A stretch of DNA of 64,000 bases from Holophagales bacterium (GCA_009843505.1 VYDI01000009.1:62001-126000), one strand, 5' to 3'. Positions 25,837-33,305 are shown, numbered from the stretch's first letter. A program made the numbers and translations. The notes: generated from the letters alone by a model not told the origin.

Positions 25837-27345
25837 GTGGCCGCCAGCAGACCCTCCCCCTCCCGGAAGGCCTCCACCGACCTTGCCGGTCGCCGGCAGC
25901 GACTGCAGCTCGAGACGCTCTACGACCTGGTCGTGGCGCTTCACTCCCACGAATCGGAGCAGGGCCTGCTGGACGACCTCCTGCAACGTCTGTGCACGAT
26001 CGTCGACCCGGCGGCGGCGGCGGCCGTCACCCGCGACCGTTTCGGGGTGGCGCGGTCGGCGTCGACGGTCGGCTTCGGGAGCACGTCCCCGGGCGCCGAG
26101 ACGCTGCTTGCCGGACCCTTGTGGGAGGATCTCCTGGCCCGGGACGACGTCCTGGCGCGGAGCGGCGGCTCGCTGGCGGGCCGCGAGTTCCGGTTCCTGC
26201 TGGCCGCGCCGCTCAAGTCTCGCGACGCCGTGCTGGGCTTCGTCGCCGTGCTCGACAAGGAGGTCCGCGGCCAGGGCGAGCCGGGCTTCAGTGCCGGTGA
26301 CCGGAGGTTTCTCCGGTCCGTCGCGGCGCTTGCCGGGGTGGCCCTGGACGGTCTGCGCCAGGTGGAGCGGCTGGTCGACTCGCGGGAACGGCTGGCGGAG
26401 GAGAACAAGCTGCTCAAGGAGCGCCTCGACGACGTGGCGGAGGTCGGCGGCCGGCGGATCGTGGCCCATGCGCCGGCGATGCTTCGCATCCTGGAAGTGA
26501 TCGACCGGGTTGCGCCGCGGAGCGTTGGCGTCCTGCTGCGGGGGGAGAGCGGCACGGGCAAGGAACTCATGGCGGCCTTCCTGCACCAGCGGTCCGAGCG
26601 GACCGGCCCGCTGGTCGCGGTGAACTGCGCCGCGCTTCCGGAGAGCCTGCTGGAGAGCGAGTTGTTCGGCATCGAGGGCGGCGTGGCCACCGGGGTGAGG
26701 GCGCGTCTGGGTCGCTTCGAGCTGGCAGAGGGAGGCACGCTCTTCCTCGACGAGGTCGCCGACCTCGACGTCGCGCTGCAGGTCAAGCTGCTGCGAGCGC
26801 TCCAGGAGCGCGAGATCGTGCGGGTCGGGGGCCAGCGGCCGATCGCCGTCGACACCCGGGTCGTTGCCGCGACCCACCAACCGCTGGAGCGGCTGGTCGA
26901 GGAGGGCGGGTTCCGCGAGGATCTGTACTACCGCCTGAAAGGTGTCAGCGTGGAACTGCCGCCGCTGCGCGAGCGCCGGCGGGACATCCCGCACCTGATC
27001 CGCCACTTCGCCGAGCGGTTCTGCGCTCGCGAGTCGATCGAGCTGCCGCAGTTCGACCGGACGGCGCTGAACCTCCTGCTGGCGCACGACTATCCGGGTA
27101 ACGTGCGGGAACTGCAGAACATCGTGGAGGGCGCGGTTTCCCTGGCCGACCGTGTCGTCGACGTCGCCCTGATCCAGTCGCTCATGGGCGGCGCGGTGGG
27201 TCTTCAGAGCCCGGAGCCGCTCGATCTCGAGACGGTCAAGCGCCGTCACGTACGCCGGGTCATCGGGATGACGGGGGGCAACAAGAGCGCCGCCGCCAAG
27301 CTTCTCGGCGTCAACAGGCGCACCCTGACGCGCGGGGGCTACTGA
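25837..27345 (+). CDS. GAF-domain, sigma-54-activator-type AAA+ regulator with a variant GAFTGA loop
   Basis: The GTG at 25837 gives 502 residues. A GAF-like sensor domain (about 25-175) is followed by a coiled segment (176-200), an AAA+ domain (about 205-435; Walker A GESGTGKE at 236-243, Walker B TLFLDEVADL near 301-310, arginine finger region GFREDLYYRL) and a short Fis-type helix-turn-helix (NKSAAAKLLGVNRRTL) ending only four residues later. The loop that contacts sigma-54, normally GAFTGA, reads GVATGV at 282-287. The gene is followed by two inverted repeats and a good -24/-12 promoter, suggesting that it controls the next genes. It might be a sigma-54 activator with altered contact, or act by another route. 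Confidence 0.9.
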   Translation: MAASRPSPSRKASTDLAGRRQRLQLETLYDLVVALHSHESEQGLLDDLLQRLCTIVDPAAAAAVTRDRFGVARSASTVGFGSTSPGAETLLAGPLWEDLLARDDVLARSGGSLAGREFRFLLAAPLKSRDAVLGFVAVLDKEVRGQGEPGFSAGDRRFLRSVAALAGVALDGLRQVERLVDSRERLAEENKLLKERLDDVAEVGGRRIVAHAPAMLRILEVIDRVAPRSVGVLLRGESGTGKELMAAFLHQRSERTGPLVAVNCAALPESLLESELFGIEGGVATGVRARLGRFELAEGGTLFLDEVADLDVALQVKLLRALQEREIVRVGGQRPIAVDTRVVAATHQPLERLVEEGGFREDLYYRLKGVSVELPPLRERRRDIPHLIRHFAERFCARESIELPQFDRTALNLLLAHDYPGNVRELQNIVEGAVSLADRVVDVALIQSLMGGAVGLQSPEPLDLETVKRRHVRRVIGMTGGNKSAAAKLLGVNRRTLTRGGY

Positions 27346-27373
27346 TCGGTTCGGGTCATAACGGCCCGCTATA

Positions 27374-27386
27374 GGACATATTGTCC
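27374..27386. promoter_or_regulatory. Candidate activator-binding site 1 (inverted repeat GGACA-TAT-TGTCC)
   Basis: A perfect 5-3-5 inverted repeat lies about 186 bp upstream of the -24 box. A near-identical element occurs at 27457-27469; the centres are 83 bp apart, close to eight helical turns. This position and arrangement are typical of upstream activating sequences bound by dimeric sigma-54 activators, and the probable activator gene ends 28 bp upstream. Confidence 0.5.
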
Positions 27387-27456
27387 CTAGCGCTTGTGGG
27401 GCGGGCGTAAGGTCTCACCGCAGGTCGTCCCAGGGCCTGGCAGCGCGACGCTATCG

Positions 27457-27469
27457 GGACAAGATGCCC
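27457..27469. promoter_or_regulatory. Candidate activator-binding site 2 (GGACA-AGA-TGCCC)
   Basis: The second copy matches the first element at nearly all positions when compared in the opposite orientation (GGACA-ATA-TGTCC against GGACA-AGA-TGCCC). It also sits inside a longer imperfect hairpin with arms ATCGGG (27453-27458) and CCCGAT (27468-27473). It lies about 90 bp upstream of the -24 box, a usual distance for an activator site. Confidence 0.45.
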
Positions 27470-27559
27470 CGATCGACGCTCCGGTCGCGGCGACGCTGCT
27501 CATCGCCAAGCCCGCCTGAAGACTGACTTTAGGGGCGGTCGGCCCGGTAACTCCCCAGC

Positions 27560-27575
27560 TGGCAAGGGACTTGCT
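27560..27575 (+). promoter_or_regulatory. Sigma-54 (-24/-12) promoter before the partner-switching cassette
   Basis: TGGCAAGGGACTTGCT matches the RpoN consensus TGGCACG-N4-TTGCW with the -12 TTGCT box perfect, the -24 GGC core intact and exact spacing between GG and GC. Transcription should start near 27586, giving a 22-base leader that contains a strong ribosome binding site (GGGGGAGG near 27596-27603) before the ATG at 27609. Confidence 0.72.
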
Positions 27576-27608
27576 CTCTACCGAGGGTCACCAAAGGGGG
27601 AGGTCGAC

Positions 27609-27797
27609 ATGATGGTAGGGTCGCCGTTCAGTTTTTTGGACCGTGGGCGCGCCGCCGCGCCGGTTACTTGGGCGGGGAGTTTCTCCCCCGGCGTGTTGTG
27701 GTCGGCGGTGGTTGCCGCCAGTTTTCTCTGGTTTCTGCTGAACGACCGGATCCAACCCGTGGTGATCTACTGCCTCAAGCTCTTCCTTGTCGCCTGA
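27609..27797 (+). CDS. Small single-span membrane peptide at the head of the cassette
   Basis: The 62-residue frame begins ATGATG with a strong Shine-Dalgarno (GGAGG five bases upstream of the first ATG, eight of the second). A hydrophobic helix of about 20 residues (residues 28-46; LWSAVVAASFLWFLL) is followed by a short polar bend and a second hydrophobic stretch to the C-terminus (VVIYCLKLFLVA). It is the first ORF after the sigma-54 promoter and lies 36 bp before the RsbW-like gene. I do not recognise a family. It may be a membrane anchor or signal peptide for the switch, or a small regulatory protein; coding status rests on the ribosome binding site and context. Confidence 0.55.
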   Translation: MMVGSPFSFLDRGRAAAPVTWAGSFSPGVLWSAVVAASFLWFLLNDRIQPVVIYCLKLFLVA

Positions 27798-27833
27798 CGC
27801 CCTGGCTGCAGGGGCGCCGGTCGCTTCTCCCCG

Positions 27834-28277
27834 ATGTCTGAGCTCGGAGTTCTTGAAGAAACCCACCTGACCTTCAGGCTCGCGCCTGAGATGGAGCTGG
27901 AAGTGCGGGCCTGCGCCTGCGAGATGGCGAAGTCCATCCGGATGAGCACTGACAAGGTCGAGGAAGTGGGCATGGCCGTCGTCGAGGCGTGCATCAACGC
28001 GATCGAACACAGTCGGGCTGCCGACGGCCAGCTTCATCTCGGGCTCGCGGTGCTGGGTTCGGCAGAGGCGGAGGAGCCGCGGATGCTTCGGATCACGATT
28101 CAGGATCAGGGAATCGGCTTCGATCGCTCGAAGCTCGTGCCGCCCCGGATCGAGGACAACCTCAGGTCGATCCGCAAGCGTGGCTGGGGGTTGAAGATCA
28201 TCGAAGGGCTTATGGACGAGGTGAACGTGCTCTCGGGCGAGAGCGGCACCTCCGTCGTCATGTTGAAGGTACTCTGA
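27834..28277 (+). CDS. RsbW/SpoIIAB-like ATP-binding serine kinase (anti-sigma type)
   Basis: The 147-residue protein is a stand-alone HATPase of the GHKL family. The N box is VVEACINAIEHS (N55), the G1 box IQDQGIGFDRS and the G2 region RGWGLKIIEGLMDEV. The length fits anti-sigma kinases that phosphorylate STAS anti-anti-sigma proteins, and the next gene encodes such a STAS protein. The target that this kinase sequesters (a sigma factor or another output) is not encoded next to it, so the output is open. Confidence 0.88.
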   Translation: MSELGVLEETHLTFRLAPEMELEVRACACEMAKSIRMSTDKVEEVGMAVVEACINAIEHSRAADGQLHLGLAVLGSAEAEEPRMLRITIQDQGIGFDRSKLVPPRIEDNLRSIRKRGWGLKIIEGLMDEVNVLSGESGTSVVMLKVL

Positions 28278-28310
28278 CGCTCTGTTGAGCGAGGAAGTCT
28301 GGTTGGGGCC

Positions 28311-28670
28311 ATGAACGAGGGGCTGAAGTTGAACGTGGAGCGCCGCGAGGGTCTGGCGGTGATCTACACGGACGGTTACATCAACAACCAGGGCGGCGAG
28401 GAGATCGCGGAGGCGGCCTACGGCTTGCTCGACGAGGGCTTCGGGACGCTGCTGCTGAACCTCGCCGGGACGAAGATCGTCAACTCGATCGGCATCTCCA
28501 TCCTGATCGAGATCATCGAGAAGATGATCGAAGTGGAGGGCCGGCTGTCCTTCTGCAACCTCACCCCAACGATCGAGAAGACGTTCCGCATCATGGGCCT
28601 GGCGCAGTACTCCAGCATCTTTCCCGACGAACAGGCGGCGGTGACCGAGCTTCAGGCCGGAGCTTCGTGA
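28311..28670 (+). CDS. STAS-domain anti-anti-sigma-type protein
   Basis: The 119-residue single STAS domain spans nearly the whole chain (AVIYTDGYINNQGGEEI, LLLNLAGTKIVNSIGISILIEI, LSFCNLTPTIEKTFRIMGL). The phosphorylation motif, usually D-S-[ST]-G, is N58-S59-I60-G61: the aspartate is Asn and the second hydroxyl residue is Ile, while S59 remains and may be the phospho-site. It probably binds the neighbouring kinase in the unphosphorylated state and is reset by the following phosphatase. Its stop overlaps the phosphatase start (GTGA). Confidence 0.9.
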   Translation: MNEGLKLNVERREGLAVIYTDGYINNQGGEEIAEAAYGLLDEGFGTLLLNLAGTKIVNSIGISILIEIIEKMIEVEGRLSFCNLTPTIEKTFRIMGLAQYSSIFPDEQAAVTELQAGAS

Positions 28671-30310
28671 CTTCGCCGGCCGCCGGTGCTGCTCAGGCGT
28701 CGGAGTCGACCTCGGCGGCTGGAACGGGTCTCGGAGCCGAACTCTGGCGGCTGGCGGCGGCCGCGGCGGCCGCGGACTGGGAGAGCGGCGCGGCGCAGAC
28801 CCGGCTCGTCAGGCACTGGTGCCGGAGCCAGGGCCTGGCTGGTGCGCAGATCTACCATCGCGACGGCGGACCGGTAGCGTCGTGGGGCGTACTCGGCACG
28901 CGCGAACGGAGCCTCGAGCACGGCCTGATCCTCTACTACGCCGTCGCGGACGATGGGGCCCGCGATGACGACGCCGGTAGAGGACAGGAGAGCACGCCGG
29001 AGGAGCATGACCTCGCCGGAGTGCTGGCCATCGGCCTCAGGCTGCGGGAACTGGCCGACGAACTGAAGGACCGGAAGTTCCAGGACAACTACAACGTCGT
29101 CACGTTGCAGGCGGTCTACGATGTGGGGCTGGCGATCGCCTCGACCCTGAACCTGGAGGAACTGACCGAGGAGATCCTGCTGCGGGCGGTGTCCCTCCTG
29201 GACGCCCGGCGCGGCGCCTTCTACCTGCTGGACGAAGAGGACCGCCTCGCGCTTGCCGGCACGATCGGCGGCGGCGCCCGCGAGGCGATCGATGCGCCGC
29301 CGGCGGGTTTCGACGAAGCCGGCATCGAAGCGCTCGCGGCGGGCGTGATGCCGGACGCCGAACACTCCCTCGCGGTTCCCATCGAGGGCGACGGGGGCAG
29401 CGGGAGCGTCGGCCTGCTGGTGGTCGCCGACAAGGAGAGCCGGACCGGAGTGGGCCCCTTCGCCGGGTCCGACCATCGGGCGCTCTCGCTGTTCGCCAAC
29501 CAGGCCGCGATCGCCTTGACCAACGCGAAGCTCCACCGGCAGGCGCTCGAGAAGGAGCGCCTGGAGCGGGAAGTGGAGCTCGCGGCCGAGATCCAGCGCA
29601 ACATTCTGCCCGCCGAGATGCCGACCGCGGGCTGCTTCGAGACGGTTGGCTGGAGCCGTCCGTCACGCCAGGTCGGCGGCGACTACTACGGTTCGCTCCG
29701 GTTTGCCGGATCACGCCGGGGACTGGTGGTTGCCGACGTCACTGGCAAGGGCATGCCGGCGGCCCTCCTCGTCTCTACTCTGGACTCGGCGTTGCGGTTG
29801 CTCGTCGACGACTGTCGACTGCGCGGAGAGTCCGCGGGGGCCGAACTCTCGCCGGAACTCTTCGAACGGCTGAACAAGCACATCGTGGAGAGCAGCGCCA
29901 GCAATCGCTTCATCACCCTGATCCTCACCGAGATCGATCCGCGAAACCGTGCCGTCCGCTACCTCAATGCAGGTCACAACCCCGGACTCCTGGTGCGCGG
30001 GGACGGCGAAGTCACGCCGCTTCCAGCCAGCGGACTGCCGCTGGGCCTGCTTCCCACCGCGAGCTACCGGGTGGAGCCCGTCGAGATGCAGCCGGGCGAC
30101 CTCCTCTGCCTGTACAGCGACGGAATCACGGAGTGCGAGTCCCCGGACGGCGAGGAGTACGGGCAGGAACGGCTCGAGGACTTCCTCCGCTCGCGCCGCG
30201 AGCGGCCGCTGTCCGGGATCGTGGACGCCATCGATGCCGACGTGCGGCGCTTTGGCGCCGGCCTGCCTCAGGGGGACGACCAGACCGTCGTCCTGATTCG
30301 TTGCGGTTAG
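28667..30310 (+). CDS. GAF-domain SpoIIE/RsbU-type protein phosphatase
   Basis: The 547-residue protein starts at GTG 28667, overlapping the STAS stop. It has an N-terminal region of unknown fold (1-140), a GAF sensor domain (about 150-293), a linker helix (294-312; EKERLEREVELAAEIQRNILP, the typical joint to PP2C) and a SpoIIE-type PP2C domain (about 320-547) with GGDYYG, VVADVTGKGMPAAL, YLNAGHNPGLL, LYSDGITE and a final GDDQTVVLI metal-binding motif. It should dephosphorylate the STAS protein when GAF is engaged, completing a partner-switching loop. The motif normally ending GGDYYD ends in Gly here, but the metal-binding Asp is kept. Confidence 0.92.
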   Translation: MTSPAAGAAQASESTSAAGTGLGAELWRLAAAAAAADWESGAAQTRLVRHWCRSQGLAGAQIYHRDGGPVASWGVLGTRERSLEHGLILYYAVADDGARDDDAGRGQESTPEEHDLAGVLAIGLRLRELADELKDRKFQDNYNVVTLQAVYDVGLAIASTLNLEELTEEILLRAVSLLDARRGAFYLLDEEDRLALAGTIGGGAREAIDAPPAGFDEAGIEALAAGVMPDAEHSLAVPIEGDGGSGSVGLLVVADKESRTGVGPFAGSDHRALSLFANQAAIALTNAKLHRQALEKERLEREVELAAEIQRNILPAEMPTAGCFETVGWSRPSRQVGGDYYGSLRFAGSRRGLVVADVTGKGMPAALLVSTLDSALRLLVDDCRLRGESAGAELSPELFERLNKHIVESSASNRFITLILTEIDPRNRAVRYLNAGHNPGLLVRGDGEVTPLPASGLPLGLLPTASYRVEPVEMQPGDLLCLYSDGITECESPDGEEYGQERLEDFLRSRRERPLSGIVDAIDADVRRFGAGLPQGDDQTVVLIRCG

Positions 30311-31701
30311 GCCGCGGTCAGCCCGTCTACGTCGGCGACCGCCAGGGCCGGCGCGGAGGTGCCGCCCAGGAAGCCGTCGCGCGACGGACGGCAGAAGCAG
30401 GTGGCGCCAATGCCGAGCAGGTTGGAGAACACACGAAGCAGGCTGTCCTCCCAGACGAGATCGATCACCGGCTCCGCGAGCCGGCCCTCCCGCAGGCGAC
30501 GCACCCCGCGGGCCCGTGCCCGCACCCGCATGCGAGCGGGATCGAAGCACTCGACCTCGTCCAGCCTGCTGACCCAGACGCCGCCGTCCGCGATGCGGAA
30601 CAGGTCCTCTTCGCTGTGCTCGCCCGGTCGCAGGAACATGTTGAGGGGGTAGGCCTCCTCGCCGCCCGCGCAGTGGCAGGTTGGCGAGAGCCCCACGCGG
30701 GCGGCGGTGGCGGTGTCCAGCGCAGGTGTTCGCGGCACTCCCGCTGACACCAGCTCGACGGGGACCTTCGAGATGCCCTCGAGGTCGAAGGGAAACGGAA
30801 GGCCGCTTTCGCGGCAGGCGTCGTCCGCCAGGTCGAGGCGGCGGTCGAAGACCTGCACGTCCGTGTGCTGGAGCAGGAAGGACTCTCCTTCGACGATGGA
30901 GCGTGACGAGAACGCGTGGAGGTTCAGCAGTTCGACCAGCTCGATGGTCGCCTCGGGAGCCAGGAGGACGGGCGCGCCGCTGGGCGGCGTCGACGCCGGG
31001 CCTGCGGGCGCTCTTCGCTCCCGGGCCGTCTCGACCAGTCGCACAAGCTGCAGGTCGTCCAGCGAGCGAGCCGCGTGGCGGGCGAAGCCGGCGCCGGGGG
31101 CGGTGCCGCTTCGCACCTCGACCATGACCGCACTGGCGCGTACGGCGCGCGCGAGTTCCCGGCTGTTGGCGATGGCGACCTGTCCGACGGTCCACTCGAT
31201 GATCGCCGCCTCGTCGTCCTCCAGCGCTTCTTGCAGCAACCGCCGCGCCGCCTTGGCGTGCAGGCGTTCGACGTCCGGGTCGCACACGGCGGCCGGAGAG
31301 CTCTGGGCCTCGTTGCCCTCGGGCAGCGGCGGAAGCGACTCCGGGGGCGCCGCCCGGGCGGCCGCGAGAGCGTGACGCACCGCGCTGTCGAACTCGCCGC
31401 TCCGCGCGCCCCCCGTGCGGTGGAGCCCCGGACGTCGTCCCTCTCGCACCCTGAAGGTGACCTGGCGGGAGCGCCGCCGGTAGCTGTCCAGGTCGGGAAC
31501 GCGGTAGCCGGTGCGGCCGCGCCTGCTCTCCAGCCAGAGGATCTCCGTTTCGTCCGCCGGCGACCGGTTCACGGCGGCGACGAGTTCCTCCCGCACCCGG
31601 CCGGGAGAGCGCAGCCTGGGCTCGGCCTCGGACCGTCCAGCCCGGCGCGTCCCCGGTTGGCGGTTTGATGTGCCCGGTCTCGAGGTGCGGCGATCCGGCA
31701 C
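30307..31701 (-). CDS. TldD/PmbA (TldE)-family metallopeptidase-like protein
   Basis: The 464-residue frame (GTG 31701) resembles PmbA/TldE: an N-terminal alpha/beta domain (about 35-240) and a C-terminal beta domain with VLLAPEATIELVELLNLHAF, SRSIVEGESFLL, PFPFDLEGISKVPVELVSAG and the long strand block around RLDEVECFD. TldD/TldE complexes degrade unfolded or modified peptides. No HExxH-type zinc motif is visible, so this may be a TldE-like subunit; no TldD partner lies nearby. The first 35 residues are low-complexity and basic, so translation may begin at GTG 31596 (VREELVAAV). The end overlaps the convergent phosphatase gene by four bases. Confidence 0.8.
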   Translation of the reverse strand: MPDRRTSRPGTSNRQPGTRRAGRSEAEPRLRSPGRVREELVAAVNRSPADETEILWLESRRGRTGYRVPDLDSYRRRSRQVTFRVREGRRPGLHRTGGARSGEFDSAVRHALAAARAAPPESLPPLPEGNEAQSSPAAVCDPDVERLHAKAARRLLQEALEDDEAAIIEWTVGQVAIANSRELARAVRASAVMVEVRSGTAPGAGFARHAARSLDDLQLVRLVETARERRAPAGPASTPPSGAPVLLAPEATIELVELLNLHAFSSRSIVEGESFLLQHTDVQVFDRRLDLADDACRESGLPFPFDLEGISKVPVELVSAGVPRTPALDTATAARVGLSPTCHCAGGEEAYPLNMFLRPGEHSEEDLFRIADGGVWVSRLDEVECFDPARMRVRARARGVRRLREGRLAEPVIDLVWEDSLLRVFSNLLGIGATCFCRPSRDGFLGGTSAPALAVADVDGLTAA

Positions 31702-31725
31702 GGTGTTTGCCTATCATAGGGAATC

Positions 31726-32481
31726 GTGCACGAATCTTGGCAGTCTTCCGTAGCGCTTGCCGGCGTCGTGTGCGCGTTCGCGACGCTCGGTGTCGCGGCG
31801 CAGCCGCCTGGCTCGAACGATCCGTTCGCGGCGCAGCGCACGGCCATGGTCGAGGAACAGATCAGGGGCCGGGGAATCGAGGAACCGAGACTGCTGAACG
31901 CGCTCAGAACGGTACCCCGGCACGAGTTCGTGCCGGACTCTCTGCGGGACGACGCCTACGGCGACGAGCCCGTCCAGATCGGATCCGGTCAGACCGTCTC
32001 CCAGCCCTACCTGGTCGCATTGATGGCGGACCTTCTTGAACTCGATGGCGACGAGAAGCTGCTTGAGATCGGCACCGGCTCCGGGTACACGACGGCGGTG
32101 CTGGCGCGTTTGGCCCGACGTGTCTACTCGATCGAGATCATCGACGATCTGGCGGAAAGGGCGCAGGGAGTTCTGGACGACCTCGGCTACGGGAACGTCG
32201 AGGTTCGGGTGGGCGACGGCTACCGCGGGTGGCCGGAAGAAGCGCCGTTCGACGGCATTCTGGTTTCCGCCGCGCCTGAGGAAGTGCCGCCGCCACTGAT
32301 CGAACAGCTCGGAGTGAACGGCATCCTGGTTGCGCCGGTCGGTGGACCCCTTCAGGACCTGGTGGTCATCCGCAAGACCCCGGAGGGACTCGAACGCCGC
32401 CAGGTCGACGTCGTCCGGTTCGTGCCCATGGTGGGGCGCGCGCAGGAAGACCCGGAAGGGGAGAACCCGAACTTCCGGTAG
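31726..32481 (+). CDS. pcm: Protein-L-isoaspartate O-methyltransferase with a signal peptide
   Basis: This enzyme methylates isoaspartyl residues in damaged proteins using SAM. The core (about residues 38-235) has the family motifs MVEEQIRGRGI, VPRHEFVP, IGSGQTVSQPYLVA, the SAM loop LLEIGTGSGYTTAVLA and DGILVSAAPEEVP. From GTG 31726 the product is 251 residues and begins with a signal-like segment (SVALAGVVCAFATLGVAAQ), so it is probably exported to the periplasm, unlike the cytosolic E. coli enzyme. A -10-like TATCAT at 31712-31717 is very close to the start. Confidence 0.9.
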   Translation: MHESWQSSVALAGVVCAFATLGVAAQPPGSNDPFAAQRTAMVEEQIRGRGIEEPRLLNALRTVPRHEFVPDSLRDDAYGDEPVQIGSGQTVSQPYLVALMADLLELDGDEKLLEIGTGSGYTTAVLARLARRVYSIEIIDDLAERAQGVLDDLGYGNVEVRVGDGYRGWPEEAPFDGILVSAAPEEVPPPLIEQLGVNGILVAPVGGPLQDLVVIRKTPEGLERRQVDVVRFVPMVGRAQEDPEGENPNFR

Positions 32482-32497
32482 ACCCGGATCCAGGAAG

Positions 32498-32573
32498 TGG
32501 TGGAGCAGAAGGGACTTGAACCCTCGACCCCCACGTTGCGAACGTGGTGCTCTCCCAGCTGAGCTACTGCCCC
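32498..32573 (-). tRNA. tRNA-Ala (anticodon CGC)
   Basis: Read on the minus strand, the 76-nt sequence has a 7-bp acceptor stem (GGGGCAG with CTGCTCC), a D-arm with AGCTCAGCTGGGAGAGC, an anticodon stem CCACG/CGTGG enclosing TTCGCAA (anticodon CGC, codon GCG), a T-arm with GGGTTCAAGTCCC and an encoded CCA end. It lies on the strand opposite to both neighbours. Confidence 0.95.
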
Positions 32574-32695
32574 ACGATGGGTCTCCCCGAGCTCGGGGGG
32601 CGCGGATTGTAGCAGCGCGGAGCGGCGTGCGCGGTCCGCGGGTGTTGAAGATGCGGACGCCCCGGATGCCCGGGCTGTAGGTGTATGATCGAGGC

Positions 32696-33091
32696 ATGAG
32701 CAACGCCAAGAAGAACAAGGAAGGCGACGAGGACGGCGGCAGCAACGTGACGTCGATGGACATGGCCCGGGAGGCCGTCGCCGAGGGGGTGGAGAAGGCC
32801 CGCTCGGCTGTCAGTCACGGCGTCGACGCGGCGCGCGAGAGGATGCGGGATTCCCCGCTGTCGACACGGGTCAAGAAGGCGTCGGCGCGGGCTGGCGAGG
32901 CGGCCAAGGGAGGCTACGGCGCCGCCAAGGAGAAGCTCGGTCACGGCTACGAACGGGCGCGCAAGGACCTGGATCAACTGGTCGGCGACGTGAACGTGTA
33001 TGTCCGTGACAATCCCGGCCGGGCAGTGCTGATCGCTGCGGCCGCGGGCTTCGTCCTGGGATTCCTGCTGCGTCGTGACCGCCGATCCTGA
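32696..33091 (+). CDS. DUF883/ElaB-YqjD-like membrane-anchored small protein
   Basis: The start is ATG 32696 (ATGAGC after GATCGAGGC), giving 131 residues; an ATG five codons upstream is less likely. The first 100 residues are charged and Ala/Lys-rich with amphipathic repeats (AREAVAEGVEKARSAV, AAKEKLGHGYERARKDL). A C-terminal motif DNPGRAVLIAAAAGFVLGFLL and then basic residues form the glycine-zipper membrane anchor typical of DUF883 proteins. Relatives associate with ribosomes or the inner membrane in stationary phase. It overlaps the next small gene by 17 bp. Confidence 0.8.
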   Translation: MSNAKKNKEGDEDGGSNVTSMDMAREAVAEGVEKARSAVSHGVDAARERMRDSPLSTRVKKASARAGEAAKGGYGAAKEKLGHGYERARKDLDQLVGDVNVYVRDNPGRAVLIAAAAGFVLGFLLRRDRRS

Positions 33092-33305
33092 CCAGCCGGC
33101 GATCGAAGACCGGATTGTCGGCAGCTTGACGCCCGGTCTCGACTGGGTGGCGCTGGTGCGCGCTTATCCGCTCGCGTCCGTGGCAGTGGCGGCTTCGCTC
33201 GGTTTCCTGATCGGACGGGCACGAGGGCGCGAGATTCTCGGCATCCTTGGCGACCTCGCCGGTGAGCGGGTCGACGAGAGCGTACGCAGCGTCCTGATCC
33301 GCTAG
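33075..33305 (+). CDS. Small glycine-zipper membrane protein, second member of a pair
   Basis: The GTG at 33075 opens a 76-residue frame overlapping the DUF883 gene by 17 bp. It holds one hydrophobic segment (AYPLASVAVAASLGFLIGRARG, ending in a G-x-x-x-G-R pattern) that resembles the C-terminal anchor of its neighbour. The pair may form a membrane complex. The function is unknown. A GTG start inside the preceding gene and the short length leave some doubt. Confidence 0.6.
   Translation: MTADPDQPAIEDRIVGSLTPGLDWVALVRAYPLASVAVAASLGFLIGRARGREILGILGDLAGERVDESVRSVLIR

Noticed and set aside
22965..27345. Treating the AAA+ activator as a partner of uvrA or smpB
   Set aside because: Spacing of 10 bp permits co-transcription, but the strongest regulatory signals lie downstream of the activator, and no DNA-damage link is visible.
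31712..31718. Overlapping divergent -10 elements for pcm and the TldD-like gene
   Set aside because: The hexamers (TATCAT and TATGAT) are plausible but leave leaders of only a few bases and lack -35 boxes; not strong enough for a promoter feature.
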